DNA from: Pseudomonas sp. NFR16
GTDB taxonomy: Bacteria; Pseudomonadota; Gammaproteobacteria; Pseudomonadales; Pseudomonadaceae
Assembly: GCF_900108875.1 (NCBI RefSeq)
Contig: NZ_FNYJ01000003.1
Span: 145,969-209,968, forward strand
Length of the DNA: 64,000 bases
Direction: 5' to 3'
Notes under the pieces: generated by a model
Database searches by the model: none
Seen by the model: only the letters and a program-made list of their open reading frames with translations
Told to the model about the DNA's origin: nothing
In this document: positions 18,795 to 28,780 of the stretch, one piece after another
Numbering within the stretch: position 1 is the stretch's first letter
Layout: every line of letters begins with the position of its first letter
Made by a program: the position numbers and the translations under genes

Positions 18795-19730
18795 ATGGAG
18801 CTTCGTCATCTGCGCTATTTCGTCATGGTGGCCGAAGAGCGGCATTTCACCCGCGCCGCTGCGCGTCTCAACATGCAGCAGCCGCCCCTCAGTCAACAGA
18901 TTCGCGCCCTGGAAGATGAGCTGGGCTTCGATCTGTTCAAGCGCCACCCCAAAGGTGTCGATCTGACGGCAGGCGGGCTGGTGTTCCTGCAAGAGGCGCA
19001 GGACATTCTGGCGCGAGTCAAGGAAGGTTCGCTTAAGGCCTCCCGCGCGGCGCATGGTATCGAAGGACAGCTGTGCATCGGTTTCACCAGCTCGGCAGCG
19101 GCGCATCCGCTGACGCCGCAAATCATTCGAGCATTTCGCGAGCGTTTTCCGGGCGTGGCCGTTTCACTCAAAGAGGGCAGCGCCCAGCAGCTGACCGAGG
19201 CGGCCATCGACGGCGGCGTGGACGTGGGTATTCTGCGCGCCCCCGTCGGCGGCCATCAAAGCATCGAGTTTCATCGGCTGCTCAATGAAGAGATGCTGCT
19301 GACGTTGCCGGTCGGGCATCGTTTGCTGGCAGATCACGCTGCGCAAGACCCGATGCCTGTCATTGCGCTGACGAGCCTGTCAGACGAGCCGTTCATTCTC
19401 GTGCGTCGTCCCGGTGCGCCGGGCATGTACGCCAACCTCATCAAGGCCTGCCAGAACGCCGGGTTCAATCCCAGGATCGCGTTTGAAGTCGAGCGCATGC
19501 TCACCAACGTCAGCCTGGTCGCTGCAGGGGCGGGAATTTCTATCGTGCCTGCCTCGATGAAGGATGTGCACAAGGACAGCGTCGTCTATTGCAGAATCGG
19601 CGGCGCCCGACCGCCGCTGCACGCGCCGGTCACGCTGGTCTGTCGCAGTTTCAATCAGTTGCCGCCGCTGGAAAACTTCATCGACTTGTCGCGCGAATTG
19701 AGTGGGCGCAAAGCGCTACAGCGCCCATAA
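18795..19730 (+). CDS. LysR-family transcriptional regulator
   Basis: 311 residues, of the BenM/CatR/CbbR-like type. The winged helix is at residues 1-60 (MELRHLRYFVMVAEERHFTRAAARLNMQQPPLSQQIRALE), followed by an effector domain (LCIGFTSSAAAHPLTP). It is transcribed divergently from the DctA-like gene with a 135-base intergenic region, so it likely controls that carrier and perhaps the lyase/porin genes. A bidirectional terminator overlaps its stop codon. Confidence 0.88.
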   Translation: MELRHLRYFVMVAEERHFTRAAARLNMQQPPLSQQIRALEDELGFDLFKRHPKGVDLTAGGLVFLQEAQDILARVKEGSLKASRAAHGIEGQLCIGFTSSAAAHPLTPQIIRAFRERFPGVAVSLKEGSAQQLTEAAIDGGVDVGILRAPVGGHQSIEFHRLLNEEMLLTLPVGHRLLADHAAQDPMPVIALTSLSDEPFILVRRPGAPGMYANLIKACQNAGFNPRIAFEVERMLTNVSLVAAGAGISIVPASMKDVHKDSVVYCRIGGARPPLHAPVTLVCRSFNQLPPLENFIDLSRELSGRKALQRP

Positions 19731-19756
19731 AAAAACCGGCACAGGGCCGGTTTTTT
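19730..19756. terminator. Bidirectional terminator between LysR gene and suhB
   Basis: AAAAAACCGGC (19730-19740) pairs with GCCGGTTTTTT (19746-19756) around a 5-base loop. T runs are present on both strands, serving the convergent LysR gene and suhB. Confidence 0.9.
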
Positions 19757-19770
19757 CTACTGCGAGACGC

Positions 19771-20586
19771 TTAGCGTTTCAGCGATGCAGGCACGTATGG
19801 CGCGATCGAGGTCAGTACGGCTTTGAAGCACTTGGTGTTGCCCGCAACAATGTGACCTTTTTCAAGGAAGTCGTGCCCGCCATTGAAATCGCTCACCAGA
19901 CCGCCTGCTTCCTGAATCAGCAGGGCGCCGGCAGCCATGTCCCACTCCGACAGGCCCGATTCCCAGAACGCGTCGAAACGACCGGCAGCCACGTATGCCA
20001 GGTCCAGACTGGCTGCGCCAGCGCGGCGGATACCCGCGGTCTGGCCGACCAGCGAACGGAACATGTTCAGGTAGTTTTCGAGGTTGTCGAGCTGGTTTTC
20101 GCGGAACGGAAAACCTGTGCCCAGCAGCGCGCCTTCAAGGCTCTTGCGCGGGCTGACGCGCAGACGGCGACCATTGAGCTGGGCGCCGCGGCCACGGCTG
20201 GCGGTGAACTCTTCCTGACGGACCGGATCCAGAACAACGGCGTGTTCCAGACGGCCACGGTATTTGCAGGCGATGCTGACCGCGAAGTGCGGAACGCCGC
20301 GAACGAAATTGGTGGTACCGTCCAGCGGGTCGATGACCCACAGGTAATCGGCGCCTTCGCCGCTGCCTTCATGCAGGCCGCTTTCTTCGCCGAGGATGCC
20401 GTGAGTAGGGTATGCCTTTAGCAGAGCGTCGACGATGGTCTTCTCTGCTGCGCGATCGATCTCGGTGACGTAGTCTTTCGCGTCTTTTTCATCGACCTTG
20501 ATGGTATCCAGGCGCTCGATGGAGCGGAAAATCAATTCGCTGGCGCTGCGGGCGGCGCGCAGCGCGATATTCAGCATGGGCTGCAT
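19771..20586 (-). CDS. suhB: Inositol-1-monophosphatase family protein SuhB
   Basis: 271 residues from MQPMLNIALRAARSASELI; the open frame continues upstream to 20751 but without homology. Metal-binding motifs of the IMPase family are visible: GILGEESG, DPLDGTTNFV and the later WDMAAGALLIQEAGG. SuhB hydrolyses inositol phosphate in vitro, and in pseudomonads it acts in ribosomal antitermination and control of virulence genes. It is read divergently from trmJ across a 237-base region. Confidence 0.93.
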   Translation of the reverse strand: MQPMLNIALRAARSASELIFRSIERLDTIKVDEKDAKDYVTEIDRAAEKTIVDALLKAYPTHGILGEESGLHEGSGEGADYLWVIDPLDGTTNFVRGVPHFAVSIACKYRGRLEHAVVLDPVRQEEFTASRGRGAQLNGRRLRVSPRKSLEGALLGTGFPFRENQLDNLENYLNMFRSLVGQTAGIRRAGAASLDLAYVAAGRFDAFWESGLSEWDMAAGALLIQEAGGLVSDFNGGHDFLEKGHIVAGNTKCFKAVLTSIAPYVPASLKR

Positions 20587-20823
20587 GGATGTATCACCTA
20601 GGTCGTTAAAGAGAGCCGGGCATTCTATGGGTTCTTGTCGATGATTTCCAGCGCGAGCGCAGCTTTTGCCATGCGTCCGGTCGGCGCACAGTTGGACAAA
20701 GACGGGCTGGTCCGCGGCCTTGCAAGGGTGTATGTAACGCACAATACGCAAGGGTTCGTGGCGTTGAGCCGGCCCCTTCTGTAAGATTCCTCCCCCTTTT
20801 CACCTGCTAGCGAGACCACACCA

Positions 20824-21597
20824 TTGCTGCAAAATATTCGTGTCGTCCTGGTCGGCACCAGTCATCCGGGAAATATCGGTGGCGCTGCCCGTGCCATGAA
20901 GAACATGGGGCTTTCGCGTCTGGTGCTGGTGGATCCCGCGATGTTTCCGCACCACGATGCCGATGCCCGGGCGTCCGGTGCCAGCGACATCCTGGAGAAC
21001 GCCCAGGTTGTGGCCACGCTGGAAGAAGCGCTGGTCGGCTGCAGCCTGGTCATGGGCACGAGCGCGCGTGATCGCCGTATTCCCTGGCCATTGCTCGACC
21101 CTCGCGAGGCCGGCAACAAATCCGTGGAGCACGCGGCACTCGGCGAAGAAATCGCGCTGGTGTTCGGTCGCGAGTACGCAGGGCTGACCAATGAAGAACT
21201 GCAGCGTTGTCACTACCACGTGCATATTCCGTCCGATCCCGGGTTCAGCTCCCTGAACCTGGCGGCCGCTGTTCAGGTATTGAGCTACGAGACGCGCATG
21301 TCATGGCTGGCGGTTGAAGGGCAGGCGAGCAAGGTCGAGAAATTCGAGGTGAACTCGGTGCGCAGTACCGAGCTTGCGACAATGGATGAGATGGAGAAAT
21401 TCTATGAGCATCTGGAAGCCACGCTTGTAAACATTGGCTTCCTCGATCCGGAGAAGCCTCGCCATCTGATGGCCCGGCTGCGTCGGCTCTACGGACGCTC
21501 GGCTGTCAATCGATCTGAAATGAGCATTTTGCGTGGCATCCTCACCGAAACCCAGAAAGCGGCCAACGGTGAGCCCTACAAGCGGAAGGATCAGTGA
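20824..21597 (+). CDS. trmJ: tRNA (cytidine/uridine-2'-O-)-methyltransferase TrmJ
   Basis: 257 residues, starting with TTG ([26 protein letters not shown] follows the start). It is a SPOUT methyltransferase that 2'-O-methylates position 32 in the tRNA anticodon loop. The trefoil-knot SAM-binding sequences [15 protein letters not shown] and [18 protein letters not shown] are clear. The stop TGA overlaps the cysE ATG (TGATG), so the two genes are coupled. The start is inferred from homologues; there is no ATG nearby in frame. Confidence 0.92.
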   Translation: MLQNIRVVLVGTSHPGNIGGAARAMKNMGLSRLVLVDPAMFPHHDADARASGASDILENAQVVATLEEALVGCSLVMGTSARDRRIPWPLLDPREAGNKSVEHAALGEEIALVFGREYAGLTNEELQRCHYHVHIPSDPGFSSLNLAAAVQVLSYETRMSWLAVEGQASKVEKFEVNSVRSTELATMDEMEKFYEHLEATLVNIGFLDPEKPRHLMARLRRLYGRSAVNRSEMSILRGILTETQKAANGEPYKRKDQ

Positions 21598-22379
21598 TGT
21601 TCGAGCGCCTGCGAGAGGATATTCAAAGTGTGTTTCACCGTGACCCGGCGGCCCGCAACGCGTTTGAGGTGCTGACCTGTTATCCCGGTATGCACGCCAT
21701 CTGGCTGCATCGTTTGTCTGGATGGTTGTGGCGCAAGGACCTGAAGTGGCCTGCGCGCATGGTTTCCAATTTCGGTCGCTGGTTGACGGGTATCGAAATC
21801 CATCCCGGTGCCAAAGTCGGCAGGCGTTTCTTCATCGACCATGGCATGGGCATCGTCATTGGCGAGACCGCCGAGATCGGCGACGACGTGACGCTTTATC
21901 AGGGCGTGACCCTGGGCGGCACGAGCTGGAACAAAGGCAAGCGCCATCCCACGCTTGAGTCCGGTGTCGTGGTGGGAGCGGGCGCCAAAGTGCTCGGACC
22001 GTTCACGGTGGGGGCCGGCGCCAAGGTGGGTTCCAATGCCGTGGTGACCAAGCCCGTGCCCGCAGGTGCGACCGTGGTCGGCATTCCGGGGCGCATCATC
22101 GTCAAATCCGACGATGACGCCGAAGCCAAGCGAAAGGCCATGGCCGAGAAGCTGGGTTTCGATGCCTATGGCGTCAGCGAAGACATGCCGGATCCGGTGG
22201 CCAAAGCGATCGGTCAGTTGCTGGATCATCTTCAGGCCGTCGATGTGCGCATGGAAGACATGGGCAAGGCGCTCAAGAGCCTTGGCTGCGAATACCGGGA
22301 GAAAGAGCTTCCGGAGCTGCGTCAGGAAGTGTTCGACTGCATCAAGGAACGCCCTGAGACCAAAGTCGTCCAGGACTGA
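21597..22379 (+). CDS. cysE: Serine O-acetyltransferase
   Basis: 260 residues. CysE makes O-acetylserine, the carbon acceptor for cysteine synthesis, from serine and acetyl-CoA. An N-terminal helical part ([25 protein letters not shown]) is followed by left-handed beta-helix hexapeptide repeats: [26 protein letters not shown], then [22 protein letters not shown]. Its start overlaps the trmJ stop. It lies upstream of the isc operon, linking cysteine supply with IscS, which uses cysteine as sulfur donor. Confidence 0.94.
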   Translation: MFERLREDIQSVFHRDPAARNAFEVLTCYPGMHAIWLHRLSGWLWRKDLKWPARMVSNFGRWLTGIEIHPGAKVGRRFFIDHGMGIVIGETAEIGDDVTLYQGVTLGGTSWNKGKRHPTLESGVVVGAGAKVLGPFTVGAGAKVGSNAVVTKPVPAGATVVGIPGRIIVKSDDDAEAKRKAMAEKLGFDAYGVSEDMPDPVAKAIGQLLDHLQAVDVRMEDMGKALKSLGCEYREKELPELRQEVFDCIKERPETKVVQD

Positions 22380-22394
22380 AAAGGGCGGCGCGGT

Positions 22395-22436
22395 ATAGTA
22401 AACGCGGGCATCCCATTTCAGTCCGGCGTTTGCTAT
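22395..22436. other. Hairpin between cysE and iscR
   Basis: ATAGTAAACGC (22395-22405) pairs with GCGTTTGCTAT (22426-22436) over 11 positions with one G-U. No T run follows directly; it may be a weak or factor-dependent terminator before the isc promoter. Confidence 0.45.
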
Positions 22437-22484
22437 CATGCCGCCGCGCTTTTGCGGGTAATCCCGACTGTTTCACTAGGTCTT

Positions 22485-22517
22485 ATAGTTGACTTAAATA
22501 CTCGGAAATAGCATACT
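22485..22517 (+). promoter_or_regulatory. isc operon promoter with IscR type 1 site
   Basis: The sequence from 22485 to 22509 (ATAGTTGACTTAAATACTCGG and on) fits the IscR type 1 consensus, where [2Fe-2S]-IscR represses its own operon. It overlaps a -35 TTGACT at 22489-22494, with a -10 CATACT at 22512-22517 after 17 bases. Transcription would start about 25 bases before the iscR ATG. Confidence 0.8.
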
Positions 22518-22549
22518 CGCTCCCATTCCGAACCTCCGCGGTACACGTC

Positions 22550-23041
22550 ATGCGACTGACTACAAAGGGCCGATACGCTGTAACTGCCATGCTTGATCTG
22601 GCGTTGCACGCGCAGCATGGGCCAGTGTCTCTGGCCGATATCTCTGAGCGGCAAGGGATTTCCCTTTCTTATCTCGAGCAACTGTTCGCCAAGCTGCGCC
22701 GCAGCAATCTGGTGTCCAGTGTGCGTGGGCCGGGCGGTGGCTATCAGCTGTCTCGCACCATGCAGGGTATTCAGGTCGCTCAGGTCATCGATGCGGTCAA
22801 CGAATCCGTCGATGCGACGCGCTGTCAGGGGCTCGGTGATTGCCATGCGGGTGACACCTGTCTGACCCACCACTTGTGGTGCGATCTCAGTCAGCAGATT
22901 CATGAATTTCTAAGCGGTATCAGCCTGGCCGACCTCGTCACTCGCCGTGAAGTGCAGGAAGTCGCCCAACGCCAGGACCTGCGTCGTTGCGGTAGCAAGA
23001 TGCAGCAACTGGACAAGATTGAAACATCCGCCGTTGAGTGA
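22550..23041 (+). CDS. iscR: Fe-S cluster-sensing regulator IscR
   Basis: 163 residues of the Rrf2 family. The winged helix is [19 protein letters not shown] with [20 protein letters not shown]. The cluster ligands are conserved at C92, C98, C104 and H107. The holo form represses the isc operon; the apo form binds other sites. It is the first gene of the operon, behind a matching type 1 site, and iscS begins 44 bases downstream. Confidence 0.96.
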   Translation: MRLTTKGRYAVTAMLDLALHAQHGPVSLADISERQGISLSYLEQLFAKLRRSNLVSSVRGPGGGYQLSRTMQGIQVAQVIDAVNESVDATRCQGLGDCHAGDTCLTHHLWCDLSQQIHEFLSGISLADLVTRREVQEVAQRQDLRRCGSKMQQLDKIETSAVE

Positions 23042-23085
23042 ACGCAGATGAACGCGCGGCGCGCCTGCCCGATAGGAGATATTCA

Positions 23086-24300
23086 ATGAGATTGCCGATT
23101 TACCTCGATTATTCCGCGACGACCCCGGTCGACCCGCGTGTTGCGCAGAAGATGAGCGATTGCCTGCTGGTTGACGGCAATTTCGGTAACCCGGCTTCGC
23201 GCTCCCACGTATTTGGCTGGAAGGCTGAAGAGTCGGTCGAGAATGCACGTCGTCAGGTCGCTGATCTGGTCAACGCCGATCCGCGTGAAATCGTCTGGAC
23301 TTCCGGTGCTACTGAATCGGACAACCTCGCCATCAAGGGCGCGGCGCATTTCTATTCCACCAAGGGCAAGCACCTGATCACCAGCAAGATCGAGCACAAG
23401 GCTGTCCTGGACACCATGCGCCAGCTTGAGCGTGAAGGTTTCGAGGTCACTTACCTCGACCCGACCGAAGACGGTCTGATCACCCCGGCCATGATCGAAG
23501 CGGTTCTGCGTGACGACACCATTCTGGTATCGATCATGCACGTGAACAACGAAATCGGCACCGTCAACGACATCGCTGCGATTGGCGAGCTGACCCGTTC
23601 GCGCGGCGTGCTGTTCCATGTCGATGCGGCTCAGTCCACCGGCAAGGTCGAAATCGACCTGTCGAAACTGAAAGTCGACATGATGTCCTTCTCCGCCCAC
23701 AAGACCTATGGTCCGAAAGGGATTGGCGCGCTGTACGTCAGCCGCAAGCCGCGCGTGCGCATCGAAGCCACCATGCACGGCGGTGGTCACGAGCGCGGCA
23801 TGCGTTCCGGCACCCTGGCGACTCACCAGATTGTCGGCATGGGTGAAGCCTTCCGTATCGCCAAGGAAGACATGGCGAGCGAGAACGTGCGCATCAAGGC
23901 GCTGAGCGATCGTTTCTACAAGCAGGTCGAGCACCTTGAAGAGCTCTACGTCAACGGCAGCCTGACGGCTCGCGTGCCGCACAACCTGAACCTCAGTTTC
24001 AACTACGTCGAAGGCGAGTCGCTGATCATGGCGCTCAAGGACCTGGCGGTTTCGTCCGGTTCGGCGTGCACCTCGGCCTCTCTCGAGCCTTCCTACGTGC
24101 TGCGCGCCCTGGGTCGTAACGATGAGCTGGCACACAGCTCGATCCGTTTCACCTTTGGCCGTTTCACCACCGAAGAAGAGATCGATTACGCCGCGCAGAA
24201 AGTCTGCGAGGCTGTCACCAAGCTGCGCGCTCTGTCGCCGCTGTGGGACATGTTCAAAGACGGTGTCGACATCTCCAAGATCGAGTGGGCGGCGCACTAA
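23086..24300 (+). CDS. iscS: Cysteine desulfurase IscS
   Basis: 404 residues from [21 protein letters not shown] (an in-frame upstream ATG at 23038 is not needed). This PLP enzyme removes sulfur from cysteine as a persulfide for Fe-S clusters and tRNA thiolation. K206 lies in [12 protein letters not shown] and binds PLP; the persulfide-forming cysteine is C328 in [16 protein letters not shown] 180-base gap separates it from iscU, longer than other gaps in the operon. Confidence 0.96.
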   Translation: MRLPIYLDYSATTPVDPRVAQKMSDCLLVDGNFGNPASRSHVFGWKAEESVENARRQVADLVNADPREIVWTSGATESDNLAIKGAAHFYSTKGKHLITSKIEHKAVLDTMRQLEREGFEVTYLDPTEDGLITPAMIEAVLRDDTILVSIMHVNNEIGTVNDIAAIGELTRSRGVLFHVDAAQSTGKVEIDLSKLKVDMMSFSAHKTYGPKGIGALYVSRKPRVRIEATMHGGGHERGMRSGTLATHQIVGMGEAFRIAKEDMASENVRIKALSDRFYKQVEHLEELYVNGSLTARVPHNLNLSFNYVEGESLIMALKDLAVSSGSACTSASLEPSYVLRALGRNDELAHSSIRFTFGRFTTEEEIDYAAQKVCEAVTKLRALSPLWDMFKDGVDISKIEWAAH

Positions 24301-24480
24301 TTCAAAGTCGCCACACAAGCGGCACTTCGTAGCGAGTGATGGGAAGGCAGGACGAAACGGGTAAAGGGCTGAATCAGGTTTCTGGTCAGGCATCGACATC
24401 CGTTTTCAACGCAGTATCACCCAGCGCAATAGTTTGAAGTGTCGCGAGAGCGACTCACCTGATGACGAAAGGAACGAATC
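24301..24480 (+). other. iscS-iscU intergenic region with GNRA hairpin
   Basis: 180 bases without a gene. Near the 3' end GTCGC (24441-24445) pairs with GCGAC (24450-24454) around a GAGA tetraloop, shortly before AAAGGA, the iscU ribosome binding site. In enterobacteria the equivalent gap is a target for differential mRNA decay; whether that holds here is unknown. Confidence 0.4.
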
Positions 24481-24867
24481 ATGGCTTACAGCGAAAAGGT
24501 CATTGACCACTACGAGAACCCGCGCAACGTCGGCAAGATGAACGCGGAAGATCCTGATGTCGGCACCGGCATGGTTGGCGCTCCGGCGTGCGGCGACGTC
24601 ATGCGCCTGCAGATCAAGGTCAACGAGCAAGGCATCATCGAAGACGCCAAGTTCAAAACCTACGGTTGCGGCTCCGCGATCGCTTCCAGCTCCCTGGCCA
24701 CTGAGTGGATGAAGGGCAAGACGCTGGATGAGGCAGAGACCATCAAGAACACTCAGCTGGCTGAAGAACTGGCCTTGCCGCCAGTGAAAATCCACTGCTC
24801 GGTACTCGCTGAAGACGCCATCAAGGCCGCCGTTCACGATTACAAGCAGAAGAAAGGCCTGCTGTAA
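24481..24867 (+). CDS. iscU: Fe-S cluster scaffold IscU
   Basis: 128 residues. IscU is the scaffold on which IscS-derived sulfur and iron assemble a [2Fe-2S] cluster. The three ligand cysteines C37 (PACGD), C63 (YGCGSA) and C106 (HCSVLAEDA), with H105, are present. The LPPVK motif at residues 99-103 is the binding site for HscA. AAAGGA lies 8 bases before the ATG. iscA follows 51 bases downstream. Confidence 0.97.
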   Translation: MAYSEKVIDHYENPRNVGKMNAEDPDVGTGMVGAPACGDVMRLQIKVNEQGIIEDAKFKTYGCGSAIASSSLATEWMKGKTLDEAETIKNTQLAEELALPPVKIHCSVLAEDAIKAAVHDYKQKKGLL

Positions 24868-24918
24868 GCAGGTCTTACTCAGCTGCGTTAAGTCACTTGC
24901 GTGATGTAAGGAGATCCG

Positions 24919-25242
24919 ATGGCTATCAGCATGACCGAAGCTGCCGCTAACCACGTGCGTCGCTCCCTCGATGGGCGCGGTAAGGGTGACGGCATTCGTC
25001 TGGGCGTTCGTACCACCGGTTGCTCGGGCCTGGCCTACGTGCTCGAGTTCGTCGACCAGCCGGAAAGCGAAGATACGGTGTTCGAACAGCATGGCGTCAA
25101 GGTGATCATCGATCCCAAGAGCCTTGTCTACCTGGACGGCACCGAGCTTGATTTCGTCAAGGAAGGGTTGAATGAAGGCTTCAAGTTCAACAACCCCAAC
25201 TCGCGCGGTGAATGTGGCTGCGGCGAAAGCTTCAACGTCTGA
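24919..25242 (+). CDS. iscA: A-type Fe-S carrier protein IscA
   Basis: 107 residues. The cysteine ligands are C35 (TTGCSG), C99 and C101 (GECGCG). IscA passes clusters or iron to target apoproteins. GGAG lies 7 bases before the ATG. The hscB GTG start lies 8 bases after its stop. Confidence 0.96.
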   Translation: MAISMTEAAANHVRRSLDGRGKGDGIRLGVRTTGCSGLAYVLEFVDQPESEDTVFEQHGVKVIIDPKSLVYLDGTELDFVKEGLNEGFKFNNPNSRGECGCGESFNV

Positions 25243-25250
25243 GGCTTATT

Positions 25251-25769
25251 GTGGGTACTCCTTGTCATTTCGCTCTTTTTGATCTGCAGCCGGGTTTTCG
25301 TCTGGATCTGGACGCGCTTGCCTCGCGGTATCGCGAACTTGCGCGCAGCGTGCACCCCGACCGCTTTGCCGACGCTTCCGAGTCTGAGCAGCGTGTTGCG
25401 CTGGAGCGCTCCGCAAGTCTGAACGATGCCTACCAGACCTTGAAAAGCGCGCCGAAACGGGCGCGATATCTGCTGGCCCTCAAGGGCGAGGTGCCGCTGG
25501 AAGTCACCGTGCACGATCCCGATTTTCTGATGCAGCAGATGCAATGGCGCGAAGAACTCGAGGATCTGCAGGATGACGCGGACCTGGAGGGTGTGGCCGT
25601 TTTCAAGCGCCGGCTCAAGGCTGCACAGGAAGAACTGAACGAAAGCTTCGCAGCCTGTTGGGACGATGCTGCACAGCGTGAGCAGGCTGAAAGGCTGATG
25701 CGCCGCATGCAGTTCCTCGACAAGCTCTCCTACGAAGTGCGCCAGCTGGAAGAGCGCCTCGACGATTAA
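25251..25769 (+). CDS. hscB: J-domain co-chaperone HscB
   Basis: 172 residues from a GTG start ([15 protein letters not shown]), chosen by family alignment; the open frame begins upstream inside iscA. The HPD motif of the J domain lies at SVHPDRFAD, and the C-terminal three-helix IscU-binding part follows. HscB brings IscU to HscA and stimulates its ATPase. Confidence 0.95.
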   Translation: MGTPCHFALFDLQPGFRLDLDALASRYRELARSVHPDRFADASESEQRVALERSASLNDAYQTLKSAPKRARYLLALKGEVPLEVTVHDPDFLMQQMQWREELEDLQDDADLEGVAVFKRRLKAAQEELNESFAACWDDAAQREQAERLMRRMQFLDKLSYEVRQLEERLDD

Positions 25770-25815
25770 CCCCGCGCCGCCTTCTGGGCGGCGCGCCAGT
25801 GATATCAGAAAAGCA

Positions 25816-27678
25816 ATGGCTCTACTGCAGATCGCCGAACCCGGCCAAAGTCCAAAACCTCATCAGCGCCGTCTGGCCGTCGGGATAGATCTCGGCACCA
25901 CCAATTCGCTCGTCGCTGCGCTGCGCAGCGGCATCAGCGAGCCGCTTCCTGACCAGAACGGAGAGGTCATTCTGCCCTCGGCCGTCCGCTATCACGCCGA
26001 CCGCGTCGAAGTCGGTCAGCTGGCCAAGGATGCTGCCGCGAGCGATCCGCTCAACACCATCATCTCCGTCAAGCGCCTTATGGGCCGCGGCATCTCCGAT
26101 GTGAAGCATCTGGGTGGGCAATTGCCTTATCGCTTCAGCGGCGGTGAGTCGCACATGCCGTTCATCGAGACTGTCCAGGGGCCGAAAAGCCCGGTCGAGG
26201 TCTCGGCCGACATCCTCAAAGTGTTGCGTCAGCGTGCCGAAGCAACGCTGGGCGGTGATCTGGTCGGCGCGGTCATCACCGTTCCAGCGTACTTCGACGA
26301 TGCCCAGCGGCAGGCGACCAAAGATGCCGCCAAGCTGGCAGGGCTGACAGTCCTTCGCCTGCTCAACGAGCCGACGGCCGCGGCGGTCGCGTACGGTCTG
26401 GATCAGAATGCCGAAGGTGTCGTGGCGATTTACGACCTGGGCGGCGGCACGTTCGATATCTCGATCCTGCGCCTGACCGGCGGCGTTTTCGAAGTTATGG
26501 CGACCGGCGGCGACAGCGCGCTGGGTGGCGACGACTTCGACCATGCCATCGCCAGTTGGATCATTGCTGAAGCCGGTTTGTCCGACGATCTTGATCCTTC
26601 CGCTCAGCGCAGCCTGATGCAGACTGCGTGTGCGGCCAAGGAAGCCTTGACTGACACCGATGCGGTCGACGTCGTTCATGGCTCGTGGTCCGGCGTGCTG
26701 ACCCGCGCCGCTTTCGACGCGCTGATCGAGCCGATGATCGCGCGCAGCCTGAAGGCCTGTCGTCGTGCGGTTCGCGACTGTGGCATCGAGCTGGAAGAGA
26801 TCGAGGCGGTCGTCATGGTCGGCGGCTCCACCCGCGTGCCGCGCGTGCGTGAGGCGGTGGCCGAACTGTTCGGGCGCCAGCCATTGACCGAGATCGATCC
26901 GGATCAGGTGGTTGCCATCGGTGCCGCGATTCAGGCCGATACGCTGGCCGGCAACAAGCGTGACGGCGGTGAGCTGCTCCTGCTCGACGTGATTCCATTG
27001 TCCCTGGGGCTTGAAACCATGGGCGGCCTGATGGAGAAGGTGATTCCGCGCAACACCACGATTCCGGTGGCGCGCGCTCAGGAATTCACCACTTACAAAG
27101 ACGGCCAGTCGGCGATGATGATTCACGTGCTGCAAGGCGAGCGTGAGTTGATCAGCGATTGCCGCTCGCTTGCACGATTCGACCTGCGCGGCATCCCTGC
27201 GATGGTTGCTGGCGCGGCGAAAATTCGCGTCACCTTCCAGGTCGACGCCGATGGTCTGCTCAGCGTTTCGGCGCGCGAGCTGGCGTCTGGCGTCGAGTCG
27301 AGCATTCAGGTCAAGCCATCCTATGGCCTGACCGACGGCGAAATCACGCGCATGCTCAAGGACTCCTTCCAGTATGCCGGTGACGACAAGGTGGCCCGCG
27401 TTCTGCGTGAGCAACAGGTCGACGCCCAGCGTCTGATCGAGGCCGTGGAAGGTGCGCTGCAAGCCGATGGCGAGCGTTTGCTCGATGCCGAAGAGCGCAT
27501 GGTCATTGCGCTGCAGATGGACGAACTGCGTGAATTGATGAAGGGCACCGATGGCGCGGCTATCGAGCAGCAGACCAAGCGTCTGTCGCAGGTAACCGAT
27601 GCATTCGCCGCCCGCCGCCTGGACTCGACGGTGAAAGCCGCGTTGTCGGGGCGCAACCTGAATGAGATTGAGGAATAA
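25816..27678 (+). CDS. hscA: Hsp70-type chaperone HscA
   Basis: 620 residues. ATPase domain signatures are [26 protein letters not shown] and [17 protein letters not shown], followed by the substrate-binding domain ([14 protein letters not shown]) and a helical lid. HscA recognises the LPPVK loop of IscU and promotes cluster transfer. It lies between hscB and fdx; only 3 bases separate it from fdx. Confidence 0.96.
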   Translation: MALLQIAEPGQSPKPHQRRLAVGIDLGTTNSLVAALRSGISEPLPDQNGEVILPSAVRYHADRVEVGQLAKDAAASDPLNTIISVKRLMGRGISDVKHLGGQLPYRFSGGESHMPFIETVQGPKSPVEVSADILKVLRQRAEATLGGDLVGAVITVPAYFDDAQRQATKDAAKLAGLTVLRLLNEPTAAAVAYGLDQNAEGVVAIYDLGGGTFDISILRLTGGVFEVMATGGDSALGGDDFDHAIASWIIAEAGLSDDLDPSAQRSLMQTACAAKEALTDTDAVDVVHGSWSGVLTRAAFDALIEPMIARSLKACRRAVRDCGIELEEIEAVVMVGGSTRVPRVREAVAELFGRQPLTEIDPDQVVAIGAAIQADTLAGNKRDGGELLLLDVIPLSLGLETMGGLMEKVIPRNTTIPVARAQEFTTYKDGQSAMMIHVLQGERELISDCRSLARFDLRGIPAMVAGAAKIRVTFQVDADGLLSVSARELASGVESSIQVKPSYGLTDGEITRMLKDSFQYAGDDKVARVLREQQVDAQRLIEAVEGALQADGERLLDAEERMVIALQMDELRELMKGTDGAAIEQQTKRLSQVTDAFAARRLDSTVKAALSGRNLNEIEE

Positions 27679-27681
27679 CTG

Positions 27682-28023
27682 ATGCCGCAGGTCATTTTTC
27701 TGCCCCACAAGGAATTCTGTCCGGACGGGCTGGTGGTCGAGGCCGAGCCGGGCATATCGATCCTTGAACTGGCCCACGAGCACCACATCGAGATGGAAAG
27801 CGCGTGTGGCGGCGTGTGCGCCTGCACCACCTGTCATTGCGTCATCCGCGAGGGTTTCAATTCGCTGGAGGAGGCCGATGAGCTGGAGGAAGACTATCTT
27901 GATCGTGCCTGGGGTCTGGAAGCGACATCTCGTCTCGCCTGTCAGGCGAAGGTGGGCACCGAAGACCTGACCGTGGAGATTCCGAAATATTCGCTTAACC
28001 ATGCAGCCGAAGCGCCGCACTGA
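27682..28023 (+). CDS. fdx: ISC-type [2Fe-2S] ferredoxin
   Basis: 113 residues, adrenodoxin type. The cluster ligands follow C42-x5-C48-x2-C51 and C87, with additional cysteines at 46 and 53. It supplies electrons for cluster assembly on IscU. An acidic patch (EEADELEEDYLD) fits docking to basic partners. It is followed by iscX after 13 bases. Confidence 0.95.
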   Translation: MPQVIFLPHKEFCPDGLVVEAEPGISILELAHEHHIEMESACGGVCACTTCHCVIREGFNSLEEADELEEDYLDRAWGLEATSRLACQAKVGTEDLTVEIPKYSLNHAAEAPH

Positions 28024-28036
28024 CTGAGGGATTGTC

Positions 28037-28237
28037 ATGAGCTACGGTTGGAATGACGTACAACGCATCGCTGAAGAATTGCACGAGGCTTATCCTGATA
28101 CTGATCCTTATTCGGTCAGCTTCGTCAAACTGCCGCGGATGATCCGGCAGCTGCCGGATTTCGATGAGACGTCCGGTCGAGTCGGCGAGAAGGTACTGGA
28201 AGCGGTCCAGACCCTCTGGGCCGATGAAATAGACTGA
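28037..28237 (+). CDS. iscX: Fe-S assembly protein IscX
   Basis: 66 residues, highly acidic (YGWNDVQRIAEELHEAYPDTDPY), the normal length and N-terminus of IscX. It binds IscS and iron and tunes cluster assembly. It is the last gene of the isc operon; a hairpin terminator begins 29 bases downstream. Confidence 0.95.
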   Translation: MSYGWNDVQRIAEELHEAYPDTDPYSVSFVKLPRMIRQLPDFDETSGRVGEKVLEAVQTLWADEID

Positions 28238-28266
28238 TCATCTTTGCACGTTAGGCAATACACCAG

Positions 28267-28297
28267 AACCCGCGTATAATTCGCGGGTTTAATTTTT
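28267..28297 (+). terminator. isc operon terminator whose loop carries the ndk -10 box
   Basis: AACCCGCG (28267-28274) and CGCGGGTT (28282-28289) form a perfect 8-base stem, followed by TAATTTTT. The 7-base loop is TATAATT, so a consensus -10 (28275-28280) for ndk sits inside the terminator. The matching -35 is weak (TTAGGC at 28251-28256, 18-base spacing). Confidence 0.7.
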
Positions 28298-28327
28298 CGC
28301 AACAATCACTGTTTCTGGAGTTACACC

Positions 28328-28753
28328 ATGGCTGTTCAACGTACTTTCTCGATCATCAAGCCTGACGCCGTTGCTAAAAACGTTGTGGGCAAGATCACCA
28401 CCCGTTTCGAAGACGCCGGTCTGCGTGTCGTTGCTTCGAAAATGAAGCAACTGTCCAAGGCCGAAGCAGAAGGTTTCTACGCTGAGCACAGCGCCCGTGG
28501 TTTCTTCGGTGACCTGGTTGCCTTCATGACTTCCGGTCCTGTCGTTGTTCAGGTTCTGGAAGGCGAAAACGCTATCGCTCGCAACCGTGAACTGATGGGC
28601 GCTACCAACCCTAAAGAAGCTGCTGCCGGCACCATCCGCGCTGACTTCGCCGAGTCCATCGACGCCAACGCCGTCCACGGTTCGGACTCCGAAGCCGCTG
28701 CCGCTCGCGAAATCGCTTACTTCTTCGCTGCTACCGAGGTAACCACTCGCTAA
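28328..28753 (+). CDS. ndk: Nucleoside diphosphate kinase
   Basis: 141 residues. Ndk transfers the terminal phosphate from ATP to nucleoside diphosphates through phospho-His117, present in NAVHGSDS. The start [15 protein letters not shown] is canonical. GGAG lies 9 bases before the ATG. It is followed 27 bases later by rlmN. Confidence 0.97.
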   Translation: MAVQRTFSIIKPDAVAKNVVGKITTRFEDAGLRVVASKMKQLSKAEAEGFYAEHSARGFFGDLVAFMTSGPVVVQVLEGENAIARNRELMGATNPKEAAAGTIRADFAESIDANAVHGSDSEAAAAREIAYFFAATEVTTR

Positions 28754-28780
28754 GCTGCTGCTGCGAGTGAGGGTGAATCC

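Noticed and set aside
25822..28038. A 738-codon minus-strand open frame opposite hscA and fdx
   Set aside because: Antisense to conserved isc genes with no start signal and no similarity.
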